From NCBI RefSeq assembly GCF_900327275.1, contig NZ_LS398548.1:1736001-1800000 (forward strand): 64,000 nucleotides of DNA. Reading direction: 5' to 3'. Positions 39,060 through 48,421 of this stretch are shown here, piece by piece (position 1 is the first letter of the stretch; each line of letters opens with the position of its first letter). The translations under genes were made by a program, and so were the position numbers. Under the pieces are notes generated by a model. It was not told where the DNA came from and ran no database searches. It saw only the letters and a program-made list of their open reading frames with translations. Source of the stretch: Orientia tsutsugamushi. GTDB taxonomy: Bacteria > Pseudomonadota > Alphaproteobacteria > Rickettsiales > Rickettsiaceae.

Positions 39060-39863
39060 TTAATTATAGTTAGTAATTAGAAGTTCATTAACGAGACTTT
39101 GTTGTTCATTGATTGAGTATGTAACTCCAATATGAGTGATGAAGAAGTCTTTATATAAGTCTCTAATAAAGGCAGTATTATTATTTGAGATCATAATCTT
39201 AACACCTTTATTTGTTAATTCTTGGACAAAATCCCGTAATCTAATTTGATCTTTTTCATCAAATGGAAGACTATTATAGAACTGTTCTCCAGATTTATGG
39301 TAAGGAGGATCGAAATAAACAAAGTCATTTTGTTGAGGCTCTATAAATGAAAAATCTGTAGCATAAATTGATACACCATGTAAAAGGTTGCTGCATTGGT
39401 TTATTCTAGATGCAATGTGGAGTTTAATGTAGCATTCACCAGAAAATGTTTGAGCAGATTGTCCGTTTTTGTAGACTCTATAAATTCCTCTAAAAGAATA
39501 TTTATTAAGATATATAAATTTTGCGGTAATTTCATTCGGATTATTACTATATTTGTTTTTAACTTTATAATAATAATCCTTTGAATGATGTTTGTGATAT
39601 AAACTCAGTAATCTATTGACCTCATTAGGATTATTTTTAACAGCATTATAGCTAGTAATTAAATCAAGATTGATGTCAGACAAAAAACATTGTTTAAAAA
39701 GATGCCTAACTTGAAAAAATAAAGCACCTCCACCAAGGAATGGTTCATAGTAATTATAGTGTGGACCTTGAGGAAGATGTTCTATTAATTTATTAACAAT
39801 TCTTCGTTTACTACCAATCCAATGAAGAAAAGGCTTAGACTTATTAGCAACAGCTACTGACAC
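39060..39863 (-). CDS. dam: D12-class DNA adenine-N6 methyltransferase (Dam-like)
   Basis: Methylates adenine in a short site, commonly GATC for this class. 267 residues, normal. SAM-binding YYEPFLGGGALFFQV, N-terminal LHWIGSKRRIVNKL, catalytic DPPY in FVYFDPPYHKSGEQF, target-recognition region in the middle. No restriction partner is adjacent, so an orphan methylase; RAGE elements commonly carry one. Appears intact. Site specificity cannot be read from the sequence. Confidence 0.88.
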   Translation of the reverse strand: MSVAVANKSKPFLHWIGSKRRIVNKLIEHLPQGPHYNYYEPFLGGGALFFQVRHLFKQCFLSDINLDLITSYNAVKNNPNEVNRLLSLYHKHHSKDYYYKVKNKYSNNPNEITAKFIYLNKYSFRGIYRVYKNGQSAQTFSGECYIKLHIASRINQCSNLLHGVSIYATDFSFIEPQQNDFVYFDPPYHKSGEQFYNSLPFDEKDQIRLRDFVQELTNKGVKIMISNNNTAFIRDLYKDFFITHIGVTYSINEQQSLVNELLITNYN

Positions 39864-40236
39864 ATGAAGTTTAATTAATTTCTGTTAGTTGAATCTCTAT
39901 TGAGATTATACCAGAAAACAGCTTGTAATGCTAGTAATAATAACGCTTACAAGACTTTTTATGTATCCTTTTTGAATAAGATTTATTATTGATTATAACC
40001 ATAAGTAAGGAATGTAATAATTTTACATCAACATTAGATTATTATGCAAAAATTTAACCTAAAAATTAAAAGATTTTAATAGACTAATAAAAATTATAAT
40101 GCTACTCTATACCTTATATTATCTAGGTTTCAAAACTTTGATGATAATGATCTGAAGATTAAATAAAACAAAGGGTTGAACTTTTGGAATTAATCTTCAG
40201 AAACCATTTTTTAAACAAAAACAGTAGGGGAATTCT
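39864..40236. other. Intergenic between dam and kinase-like genes, with leader hairpin
   Basis: 373 bases between divergent genes. It holds the promoters of both, and a long hairpin (separate entry, 40151-40201) just before a good ribosome site AGGGG at 40227-40231. No open frame. Confidence 0.4.
40151..40201 (+). promoter_or_regulatory. Perfect 12-bp inverted repeat in the leader of the kinase-like operon
   Basis: TCTGAAGATTAA at 40151-40162 pairs exactly with TTAATCTTCAGA at 40190-40201, spacer 27 bases, followed by ACCATTTTTT. It could be a terminator/attenuator in the 5' leader or an operator. The gene's ribosome site follows 25 bases later. Confidence 0.5.
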
Positions 40237-41013
40237 ATGCCTATTGAAGACGAAGGTCAAAATAAAATCAATAAATTAACCGAAAAATTATCTACAGAGG
40301 GAATTAATAGCACAACAATAAAACAAATAGACGCTGAATTGCAAAAACTATACTGTCAGCTAGAGGAATCTGGGCAAGTAAGCATAAAACTCATAGATTG
40401 GATACAATATTTTAGGCGAATCGTAAATAACTATGATAAAAAAAAGGTAAATATAATAGCTTCTCTAAATGGAATAATTTTTTTATTTAGACAATACATA
40501 GCATCAACAAATATAAGGATTGAAACATTTAATATAGAACCGCTAATAAATAATACTGTTATCAGAATGAGGGAACATTTTGAAAATGAGAATATAAAGC
40601 TAAATGTTCAAAATGACATAAAGACGGTTCTGATTGGAGATAGTTTTCGAATAAAAGCAGTAATAAGTCAGTTAATTGGTAGTGCTATTATAAATAGCAG
40701 CAAAAATAGCAAGATTACTATTAACCTCAATCAGTATTCAGAAATATTACAATTTACAGTACAAAACATAGGACTAAGCACTTCTAAAGAAAAATTAGAA
40801 AGAATAAATGCTGAACTAGAGAATACGAATTTGGTAATGTATCAAGAACTAGGAGAAGGATTAGCATTTATAAAACATCTTACAGATCAGCTAAAAGGAA
40901 GACTAAGAGCAAAAGAGGAAAATAATTACATAACTTTTTCATTTGAAGTGCCAATAACTAGTTTGAATTATTCTTTAGGAGAATGCTATGAAAGAAAAGA
41001 AGAAAACAATTAA
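40237..41013 (+). CDS. Degenerate histidine-kinase ATPase-domain protein A
   Basis: 258 residues. The C-terminal 140 residues follow the HATPase_c pattern (FNIEPLINNTVIRM.., GDSFRIKAVISQLIGSAI, ..EGLAFIKHLTDQLKG) but the N-box reads QLIGSAIINS, with Ser where the Mg-binding Asn sits, and the G1 box is NIGLSTSKE instead of D.G.GI. No phospho-accepting His region is present. Likely cannot bind ATP normally. Sits at the start of a pair with protein B (26-base overlap). In intact RAGEs a histidine kinase is a standard cargo gene. Confidence 0.65.
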   Translation: MPIEDEGQNKINKLTEKLSTEGINSTTIKQIDAELQKLYCQLEESGQVSIKLIDWIQYFRRIVNNYDKKKVNIIASLNGIIFLFRQYIASTNIRIETFNIEPLINNTVIRMREHFENENIKLNVQNDIKTVLIGDSFRIKAVISQLIGSAIINSSKNSKITINLNQYSEILQFTVQNIGLSTSKEKLERINAELENTNLVMYQELGEGLAFIKHLTDQLKGRLRAKEENNYITFSFEVPITSLNYSLGECYERKEENN

Positions 41014-41845
41014 CAAATGGATGGTACAAATTCCTCCAATACCAATTACGTTAGTGAATGGAGAGAGTGAGAATATCGATGAATATATGGAAATAATAAC
41101 AAAGCTAAGAAAAGCGAAGTATCAGGTCGAGGTAGCTGAATCATTGAAAGAATATTGTACAGATTTAATACAGGAGATTAAATATAGATTTAATATTGCA
41201 ACGAGTGAAATTGTAAGGCTTGCAAGCGAGATCATGTTAAATGATTCGGAAAATAAAGATAAGCTGAAAACAATATTAAATCGATCAGCAAATCTCCAAG
41301 AGTACTGTAATGATGTAGTTTACACGCTTAGAAGCGAAATTGAGCATGAAAATTTATGTTTAAAAAAATTTAGCATACAAAAGCTAGTAAAGGATGCCGT
41401 CAGGAGACTAGAAGACATTGCAAAAGAGAAAGATATAAAAATCAATTACAATTTTCAGTACAAAATGAAGGATATTGTGACTGGAAATAGTGATCACTTA
41501 CAAGCTATATTAAGTCAATTAATAGGAAGCGTCATTAGATTTAATCACAGATGCCAGGTTATAATTACGGTTCATTTGTTTACTGTAAAAAATTATATAA
41601 AAAGCGATAACATACTACAATTTAGAATACACGATACAGGAAGTGGTATTTCAAAAGAAAAATTAGGGAATATAAAAGCTAAATTAGCTGATTTTGAGTT
41701 GGTACGAGACTATCCGCTAATGCTTGAATCAGGATTATGGTTTGTAAATTACCTTATTAATCAACTTAATGGAGAAATGGAAATAGAAAGCGAAAAAGAC
41801 AAGTTTACAACCATTACTTGCAATATTCCAGTACAACTTTTTTAA
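40988..41845 (+). CDS. Degenerate histidine-kinase-like protein B
   Basis: 285 residues. A DHp-like helical segment (about 50-115: EYCTDLIQEIKYRFNIATSEI, then SANLQEYCNDVVYTLRSEI) is followed by an HATPase_c domain with a nearly normal G1 box (IHDTGSGISKEKL) and GLWFVNYLINQLNG. The usual H in the H-box is replaced (QEIKYRF where HDIR.PF is typical) and the N-box Asn is Ser (QLIGSVIRF). No membrane segments, no receiver. Probably inactive as a kinase. Overlaps the end of protein A; same transcript. Confidence 0.65.
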   Translation: MKEKKKTINKWMVQIPPIPITLVNGESENIDEYMEIITKLRKAKYQVEVAESLKEYCTDLIQEIKYRFNIATSEIVRLASEIMLNDSENKDKLKTILNRSANLQEYCNDVVYTLRSEIEHENLCLKKFSIQKLVKDAVRRLEDIAKEKDIKINYNFQYKMKDIVTGNSDHLQAILSQLIGSVIRFNHRCQVIITVHLFTVKNYIKSDNILQFRIHDTGSGISKEKLGNIKAKLADFELVRDYPLMLESGLWFVNYLINQLNGEMEIESEKDKFTTITCNIPVQLF

Positions 41846-41945
41846 TCAAATTAATTCGCTTCTTTTTCAGTTTTTGTCTGAGATTGGAGTACATAAAAAG
41901 TTTAATTTATTGTATAATTTATTAAAGATTATTTAGAGATGAAAA

Positions 41946-42525
41946 ATGATAGACTTTTATAGCGAAAGCTTACTAAATAAGCTGTTTGAAACCAACGTAA
42001 GATTTAATACTGAAATTGATCTTGATAAAGTTGAAAAAGCAATATTTTATGCCCAAAAATATCATGGTCAGCAAAAGAGAGATACAGGAGAACTATACTA
42101 CACACATCCATTAGAAGTAGCTTATATGGTAGCAGACTACAGCTTTGAAACAGATACAATTATTACTGCAATACTACATGATACACTAGAAGATACAACA
42201 TTAACTAAAGAAAAGATTGTTAAGGTATTCGGTAGAAAAATTGCAGAACAGGTTTCAGATCTTACCAAGATTAAGGATAATAAAAAAAATCAGTTCTAGA
42301 GAGATGATTCAAACATTATATAACCGAAATAAAACAGAACTATTATTAATTAAGCTTTTCGACCGATTCCATAATATTCAGACTGTATCAATAAAACCTT
42401 ATGAAAAAAGACAAGAAATCATACTAGAAACTCAGCAAGAATTTATACCTCTTGCTGAATATCTTAAATTACCAGAAATTGCTATAGAGCTAAATAAATA
42501 CTGTGAGCTTTATACTACCAAATAA
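41946..42525 (+). pseudogene. spoT: SpoT/RelA-type ppGpp hydrolase HD domain, frameshifted
   Basis: The first 117 codons contain FYAQKYHGQQKRDTGELYY, THPLEVAYMVADYSF and the HD-domain signature ILHDTLEDTTLT, typical of ppGpp hydrolases (short SpoT-like proteins of the RAGE). The frame fails in the A8 run near 42283-42290; restoring it gives NKKISSREMIQTLYNRNKT, LLLIKLFDRFHNIQTVSIK to a stop at 42525. No synthetase domain. A hydrolase-only enzyme that has been lost or requires slippage. Confidence 0.8.
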
Positions 42526-42643
42526 GCTAAAGTTTAATAGGTGGTTAATGTAGTGAATTGCAGAAATTAAAATTCAATAAGAGAATGTTCATGTAAGTTA
42601 TTTTGTTGTATAATTTAAAAAGAATAGAAAATATGAAAAATAT

Positions 42644-43582
42644 ATGCACTTATCAAGATTTTTAGATCCAAAGAATGATGTAGCATTTAAAAAGATATTT
42701 GGATCAGAAAAAAACAAGGACATACTAATACATTTTCTGAACGATATATTGTTGTTTGAAGGGAATAGAAAAATAATAGAAGTAGAGTTTTTAGGAACGA
42801 TATTAGATGCAGACATAGCGTCTAAAAAAGAATCAATAGTAGATGTTTTGTGTAAAGATAAAAACGGTGCGCAATATATAATAGAAATGCAAGTAGATCC
42901 TACACAAGGATTTGAAAAAAGAGCGCAGTATTATGCCGCAAAAGCATATGGCAGGCAACCAAATAGAGGAAAGGAAGGAAAATACTCAGACCTAAAGGAA
43001 GTTATATTTATAGCTATAGCAGATTATAAATTGTTTCCAAACAAAGAAGACTATATATCAAGGCATGTAATATTGGATAAAAAGACATATGAGCATGATC
43101 TAAAGGACTTTTCATTTACCTTTATAGAATTACCAAAATTTAAAAAAAATAGAGTGGAAGAGTTAAGTGATATAACAGAGAAGTGGTGCTATTTTTTTAA
43201 ACATGCAAAAGAAACAACATTAGATGGATATCATAAAATAATAGGTGAAGATTTAATAATAAAAAGAGCGTATGAGGCATTAGATCAGTTTAATTGGAGT
43301 GAAGACGAACTAATAACCTATGAACAAGAGTTAAAGCGTATATGGGATAATAAAGCAGTAGAAGATTATAAACTCGAACGCGCTAAAGCTGAAGGTAAAG
43401 CTGAAGGTAAAGCTGAAGGTAAAGCTGAAGGTAAAGCTGAAGGCATAAAGCTCGGTGAATCTAAAGCAAAAAAAGATTTGGCAATAAAATTATTGAAATC
43501 TGAATTATCAGTTGAGACAATTGCTGAATATACGGATTTATCAATACAAGAAGTATTAAATTTAAAAAATAGTGTAAAATAA
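42644..43582 (+). CDS. Rpn/PD-(D/E)XK nuclease family 'transposase', copy 1
   Basis: 312 residues of the PDDEXK_2 / Rpn family (putative recombination-promoting nuclease). Family start FLDPKNDVAFKKIFG, catalytic Asp in SIVDVLCKDKNG and Glu-x-Gln in QYIIEMQVDP. C-terminal KAEG repeat (five tandem 12-bp units, 43385-43444) followed by SKAKKDLAIKLLKSELSVE and TIAEYTDLSIQEVLNLK. The gene and flanks from about 42583 to 43590 are shared with copy 2 at 53294. A hairpin (43591-43625) follows. Role: DNA cleavage that stimulates RecA-independent recombination is known for Rpn proteins; here inferred. Confidence 0.85.
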   Translation: MHLSRFLDPKNDVAFKKIFGSEKNKDILIHFLNDILLFEGNRKIIEVEFLGTILDADIASKKESIVDVLCKDKNGAQYIIEMQVDPTQGFEKRAQYYAAKAYGRQPNRGKEGKYSDLKEVIFIAIADYKLFPNKEDYISRHVILDKKTYEHDLKDFSFTFIELPKFKKNRVEELSDITEKWCYFFKHAKETTLDGYHKIIGEDLIIKRAYEALDQFNWSEDELITYEQELKRIWDNKAVEDYKLERAKAEGKAEGKAEGKAEGKAEGIKLGESKAKKDLAIKLLKSELSVETIAEYTDLSIQEVLNLKNSVK

Positions 43583-43590
43583 TAATGAAT

Positions 43591-43625
43591 ATACAACACA
43601 AAATCTTACTTTTGATGTGTTGTAT
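43591..43625 (+). terminator. Hairpin after rpn copy 1
   Basis: ATACAACACA at 43591-43600 pairs with TGTGTTGTAT at 43616-43625, loop 15 bases. The trailing T-run is weak, so it may be a bidirectional terminator between rpn and the oppositely oriented traD, or the end of the rpn unit. Confidence 0.4.
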
Positions 43626-43649
43626 GCTACTTCTATTAGATGCTTTATA

Positions 43650-44105
43650 TCACACTACAAGTTCTATACTATACTGAACATTGAGAAGGCCATTCTTTAA
43701 GGCCTCAATGTCCTTAACATGACCGCACCATTCTTGACGAAAGCTATTCCATTTTAAGCCATGAAGGCGAATGTGGCGCTTAGTGTTTTCGTCTGGTTCA
43801 GAGGTGAATTTTAAAATCACAGCAGCTTTATTTTGCTGTTCTTTATCAAAAATATCTTTACCTATTGTAGTCCAATGATCCTGAACATTTGGATGTTGTG
43901 TTAAAGTTTCTTTTAGTGAAACAATTGCACCAAATAACGTATTTGCTGATAAGTGATCAAGCTTAGCTTTAGCAACTAATCCACCCATTTCGATAAGACG
44001 TCGAGTACGCATTTTACGTTCTTTAATTTTAAGGTTAACCTCATCCATGATTAGCTTAGCCTTTTTTTGCTGAAGAGTAATTTTTTGCTGCATAAGATTT
44101 GCCAT
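43650..44105 (-). CDS. traD: Ti-type TraD (relaxosome/conjugal accessory), copy 1
   Basis: 151 residues, open. The N-terminal part is basic and coiled (LMQQKITLQQKKAKLIMDE, KIKERKMRTRRLIEMGGLVAKAKLD), typical of Ti-plasmid TraD; a C-terminal half contains KAAVILKFTSEPDENTKRHI, RLHGLKWNSFRQEWCGHVKD. Ti-type TraD is a small DNA-transfer protein encoded divergently from traA across oriT, exactly the arrangement here (traA starts at 44403). The only one of three window copies that is intact. Confidence 0.75.
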   Translation of the reverse strand: MANLMQQKITLQQKKAKLIMDEVNLKIKERKMRTRRLIEMGGLVAKAKLDHLSANTLFGAIVSLKETLTQHPNVQDHWTTIGKDIFDKEQQNKAAVILKFTSEPDENTKRHIRLHGLKWNSFRQEWCGHVKDIEALKNGLLNVQYSIELVV

Positions 44106-44402
44106 GTTAGTAATTCAGAAAGATAAAAAAATCAGGCAAGAATATATCAAAATAAAATCCCAGTAAAGAAAAAAAACCGCGCCTACCAAACCAACATCAA
44201 ATAATTATAGTCAAAAAAACGTGAATTCAAGGTTAGAAGCTTCATTGAAAAATAAGCTTACTACGCAATATGCAATCTATAAAGATTGCTGCTAAAAAAT
44301 GAGTACTCATTAACCGATTGAATGTTAAAAAAAAAGAAGTTTATGCTAGCAAAATCAAAAAAACCATGCTAACTTAAAACTCAGGTGAGAATTGGTATTG
44401 AG
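44106..44402. other. traD/traA divergent region, candidate oriT
   Basis: 297 bases between divergent traD(Ti) and traA(Ti). In Ti plasmids this position holds oriT. It contains a G/C-rich island in very AT-rich DNA (AAACCGCGCCTACC near 44175-44188), a stem-loop GCAATCT..AGATTGC (about 44271-44289), and a perfect 14-bp palindrome AATGAGTACTCATT (44298-44311). The same sequences flank the group II intron in the second copy (57908-58062 and 60391-60512). The oriT assignment is inference from position. Confidence 0.4.
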
Positions 44403-47252
44403 ATGGCGATACAGTTTGCAAGGATTGAATTTTTACGTAGAAGTGAAGGAGGTGATAGTTGTCGTAAGGCAGCGTATAATGCAAGAACTATTGTTGAAAA
44501 CGAGAAGACAGGTATAAAGTATAACTTCTCTCGTAAGAAAGATAACGTATATCATACAGTGCTGATACCGGATTATGTAAATCAAGACTTCAAGAATATT
44601 CAAACATTAATGAATGAGGTAGAACGAACAGAAACAAGAGAAAATAGTAAGTTGTTGAAGGATATAGTAATAGCATTGCCAGACGAGAAGGAGCTAAATT
44701 TAGAGCATAGAATAGAACTAACTCATCAAATAGTTGATGAAATGGAATGGGTGCAAAAAGGTATTGGAGTACAGATAGACATTCATAAGCCTCAAACAGG
44801 AGATAAAAACTGGCATGTACATATATTGCTTACTATGAGAAGATTTAGAGAAGATGGAACTGGTTTAGGAGATATAGCAGTAGATTTAAACCCAAAAATC
44901 ATAACAGTTAATGGCAAAAAGGTTGTTATTAAAGATCCCGAGATGATTCATGAAAGAGTAAAAGAAATAATTAATGCATATTTCGCTAAATTAGGCTTAC
45001 CATATAGAGTTGACGAGATAAGCGAAGTGCCGGGAAAGCATATTGGGAATATTAAATATATTGAAATTAGGAATTTAATTAATGAAGTATTAAATGAAAA
45101 TGAGTTACGTAAAGAGGCTCATTTGAAGATTATTAATGATGCTGACGTAATAACAGATTCTATAACACATTACAAATCTATTTTTACTAAGCAGGATGTT
45201 GAAAAAGCAGTAAAAGATATACCAGATCTAACAGCAAGAGAACAGTTAGTTCAGCAAGTGCTTAGTTCAAATAGAATACTAGAGTTATACCATGATGATG
45301 GTGAAAGTAGCAAATATTTTACGACAATTGAGGTTCGAAATGAGGAGACGAGAATAATCAGAATAGCTAATAAAATCAATAATCAGGTTTATTACAACGA
45401 TATTTACAATCTTAAAAGTGATATCGAAGGTCTAGCAAATGTTAGTGAAGAACAGAAACAAGCTCTAAGGCATATTTTGCTTAGCACTAGTGGAGTTAGA
45501 GTCTTGAGAGGAAGAGCTGGTATAGGAAAATCTTATGTTTTAGCAAAAACGTATGAGCTTGCAACAAATCGTAGACAAAAAGTTATTGGCCTTGCTCCCA
45601 CTCATAAGGCAGTATCAGAGCTGAAGAGCAAAGGTTATACATAGGTCTATACAGTAAAAGGATTTTTATATAATCGAAAAAAAATTTTTATGCAAGACAG
45701 CTTAATAGTAGTAGATGAAGCTGGAATGGTAGGTACTAAAGCTTATGCAGAGCTGTTTAGAGTAGTTAGAAACAATAATTGTCAACTGATACTTGCTGGA
45801 GATGAAAAGCAGTTAGCTTCAATAGAAAGAGGTGGAATGTTTGAGATTCTGAGTAATATTTTTGGTTCACATGTTTTAGTAAATATTCGAAGACAAAGTA
45901 AAAACTGGAGCAGAGAAGCAGCAATGGAGTTTGCTGAGAGTAATATTTTAAGCGGTATAACCTTACTGAGGCAAAATAACTGCGTTAGGTTTGATAATAC
46001 GTTGCAGGACTCAATGAGTAAGTTAATATACAACTGGAGTCTAAGCAAATTTAAGCTACATGAAAAATTGGTAATTACAGTACGTAATAAAGATGTCGAC
46101 ATTCTTAATTCAAGTATTAGGTCTTTGTTAAAAGCAAATGGTACGCTAAAAGGCACAGAATATGAGCGTTCTATTGATGGAAGGAAAGAGTTCTATATGG
46201 CAGGAGATAGAATCGTATTTCAAAAAAGCTATAAGGATTTACAAATACAGAACAGTGAATTTGCAACTTTAACTTCTGTTAATAAAAATGAATTTGTAGC
46301 TAAGACAGATGCAGGAAAAGAGGTGAGTTTTGATCCTAGTAAAATACAATTTAAACATGGCTATGCAAGTACTGTTTATAAGGCTCAGGGAGCTTCTATA
46401 AAAGATGTATACGTTTTGCATAATGGAATAAGTAATATAAGCAGCTCATACGTAGCTATGACAAGGCATATAGAGAAGTTGCAGCTATATTGCAATAAGA
46501 AAGCTACTGTAAGCATTAACAGTTTAATAAATCAGCTCAGCAGACCAAATGATAAATCAGCTAGCATAACTCTAAAAACTGCTCATGATTTGGAGAAAGA
46601 AGGGACAAAGACAACTGTTTTTAGTAAAGTTTTTAGTAAAGTTGAAAACTGGTTTAAGTCTATAATCAATGATATCAATGATAGATCTCATGTGAATGAA
46701 GAATATTATCATTTTACCGCTAAACCAGAGCAAGAAGCTAAAGTAGAAAAAGTCCAGCAAGAGAATAGCATAAAGCAATGCACCACCAAAGATATTTCTA
46801 CTCCATTGTTTATGCAAATCAAAGAACAAAGACAATATGATTATGATGTAACCATTCTGTCAGCAGAAGGAAAAACGATATCAAGTTTTCAGGAAGCTGG
46901 CATTGATAGCAGAATGGTATATAGCTCAAATGTAAATAATTTAAAGTATTATCAGCCATTTCAAGGAGAAAAGATTCTTATAGCTGCAAATAATGATAAA
47001 CAAAATAAAGAATATGTAAGCACTATAAACGAGGCTGTAAAAGTACTGACAAGGAAAGGAGCAATTACTAGCATCGTAATTCATTCAGAAGGTGAAGATT
47101 TTAACGAAATGCTAAAAAATAAAGGAGCAATAGCTGTTAAGGAGCTTATGATACCTGAAATCATGAAGTTAATTAATACTCAGAACGTAAAAACAGAGTC
47201 TGAACAAGTGGTGAAAACTGACATAGCTCAAAAAATTGGACTTAGACGGTAG
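44403..47252 (+). pseudogene. traA: Ti-type TraA relaxase/helicase, copy 1, one nonsense codon
   Basis: Conjugative nickase-helicase. ATG at 44403 (MAIQFARIEFLRRSEGGDSC); a GTG lies six codons upstream. MobQ/MobL relaxase domain with HxH in NWHVHILLTMRR, then a helicase with Walker A GRAGIGKSYVL and, after the break, VVDEAGMVGTKAYAEL (Walker B) and GYASTVYKAQGASIKDV. A TAG at 45642-45644 (after KSKGYT) interrupts an otherwise continuous frame that resumes to 47252, so a single base change would repair it. C-terminal 150 residues contain a Toprim-like region (GEKILIAANNDKQNKEYV). Restart from ATG 45690 would give the helicase part alone. Confidence 0.8.
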
Positions 47253-47319
47253 TGCTGAAGATTTGAAATTGAATGTAAGCTATTCATTCACAGGGCGAAT
47301 TACAAAATGAGATAAAAAA

Positions 47320-48370
47320 TGATAACCGAAAGCGATTTTTGTAATTCGCATTATGCCTTGCTAAGAGAATATTGGAAGCGCTGGAATTTTGAAGATCTGC
47401 ATCTGTTAGAAAACTATCTCAACAATCACTTAGCAATAAAATTATAATTCAAACGGTAAAAATAGCAAATATTTATACCGTAAAACAATAGGTAAAATCA
47501 GCGGATCATTTATAACAATAGCAAAACGAAATGCGAATGACCCTAATATAACAATTATAGCAGAAGGCGCTGAAACAGCATTGAGCTTGCAGCAATCAGG
47601 CATTAAAGGTAATATCATTGCTAGTGCAGGAATTGCGAATTTGAGAAATTATTCACCATTTCCTGGTGAAAAAATCATCATTGCAGCAGATAATGATAGC
47701 AAAAATCCTATAACTAATAATACTGTAATTAAAGCTGCAAAAACGTTAGAAATGAAGAGAGCGATAACTTGTATAGTCAAACCACCAGAAAATGGTGATT
47801 TTAATACTCTGTTGCAAAGTTGTGGAGACCAGTCAATTAGAGACATTATAGAACCTGAAATTACTAAACTGACTAAGGCAGTTGAAACAACCAAACTTAC
47901 TCAAACAGAAAATAATAGTATAGCAAAACAAAATGATATTACGAATGTTAAAGAATTGTATAATAAATCGTCATCTCTATACTACTTTAAACAAGAAGAG
48001 GAAGCTAAGGTGGAAACGATAGTAGTTAATAAATATCTAGAAAACCATACAGGAATTTATAGTTCAAAAATCTTTAATAATCCTAATTTAAGGGCAAATA
48101 TGGTTTTTGATGAAGAGACTCAAAAATCCTGGCCCAAAAGAAAAGATCATTCTAGCAGTTAAAAATGACGTAAATACTGAAAAAGCTGAAAAAGTTCTGG
48201 AGGATAAGGAAGCAGTAGTCTGCACAGTCAAAAATGACTTCAATAATGTATTAAAAACTCAAGGATTATATGCTGTTAGAAATATTATCAGCCCTGAAAT
48301 AAGAAAACTTAATGAAAAAATTGAATCAATACAAACTAATATACAACCAGGATTATGTCCGAAACACTAG
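47320..48370 (+). pseudogene. Toprim-type C-terminal TraA fragment(s)
   Basis: After the TraA frame, sequence readable as YLYRKTIGKISGSFITIAK, IIAEGAETALSLQQSGIKG, GEKIIIAADNDSKNPITNN and NGDFNTLLQSCGDQSIRDII resembles a Toprim-like domain as found at the ends of RAGE TraA. The open part is 47581-48162; upstream it has stops, and a frameshifted tail (48107-48370: KEKIILAVKNDVNTEKAEKV) is yet another related block. It seems to be the damaged C-terminus of another traA copy joined in tandem. The start of the block recurs at 63655-63830. Confidence 0.6.
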
Positions 48371-48421
48371 GCAGAGTATGACACAGCATTTTTTATTTAA
48401 AAAACTATAGAGTGAAAAAAT

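Noticed and set aside
39864-43582. Cluster of dam, pseudokinases, spoT and Rpn as a possible new defence island
   Set aside because: These are known RAGE cargo types (methylase, kinase, SpoT, Rpn) and two are degenerate or broken; there is no nuclease-sensor pairing or toxin-antitoxin logic visible.
43366-43599. Minus-strand frame with PSALPSALPSAL repeats
   Set aside because: Antisense reading of the KAEG repeat in rpn copy 1; the same artefact occurs at 49093-49419 and 54016-54417.
46572-46835. Minus-strand 87-codon frame with a hydrophobic stretch
   Set aside because: Shadow of traA copy 1; no independent start signals.
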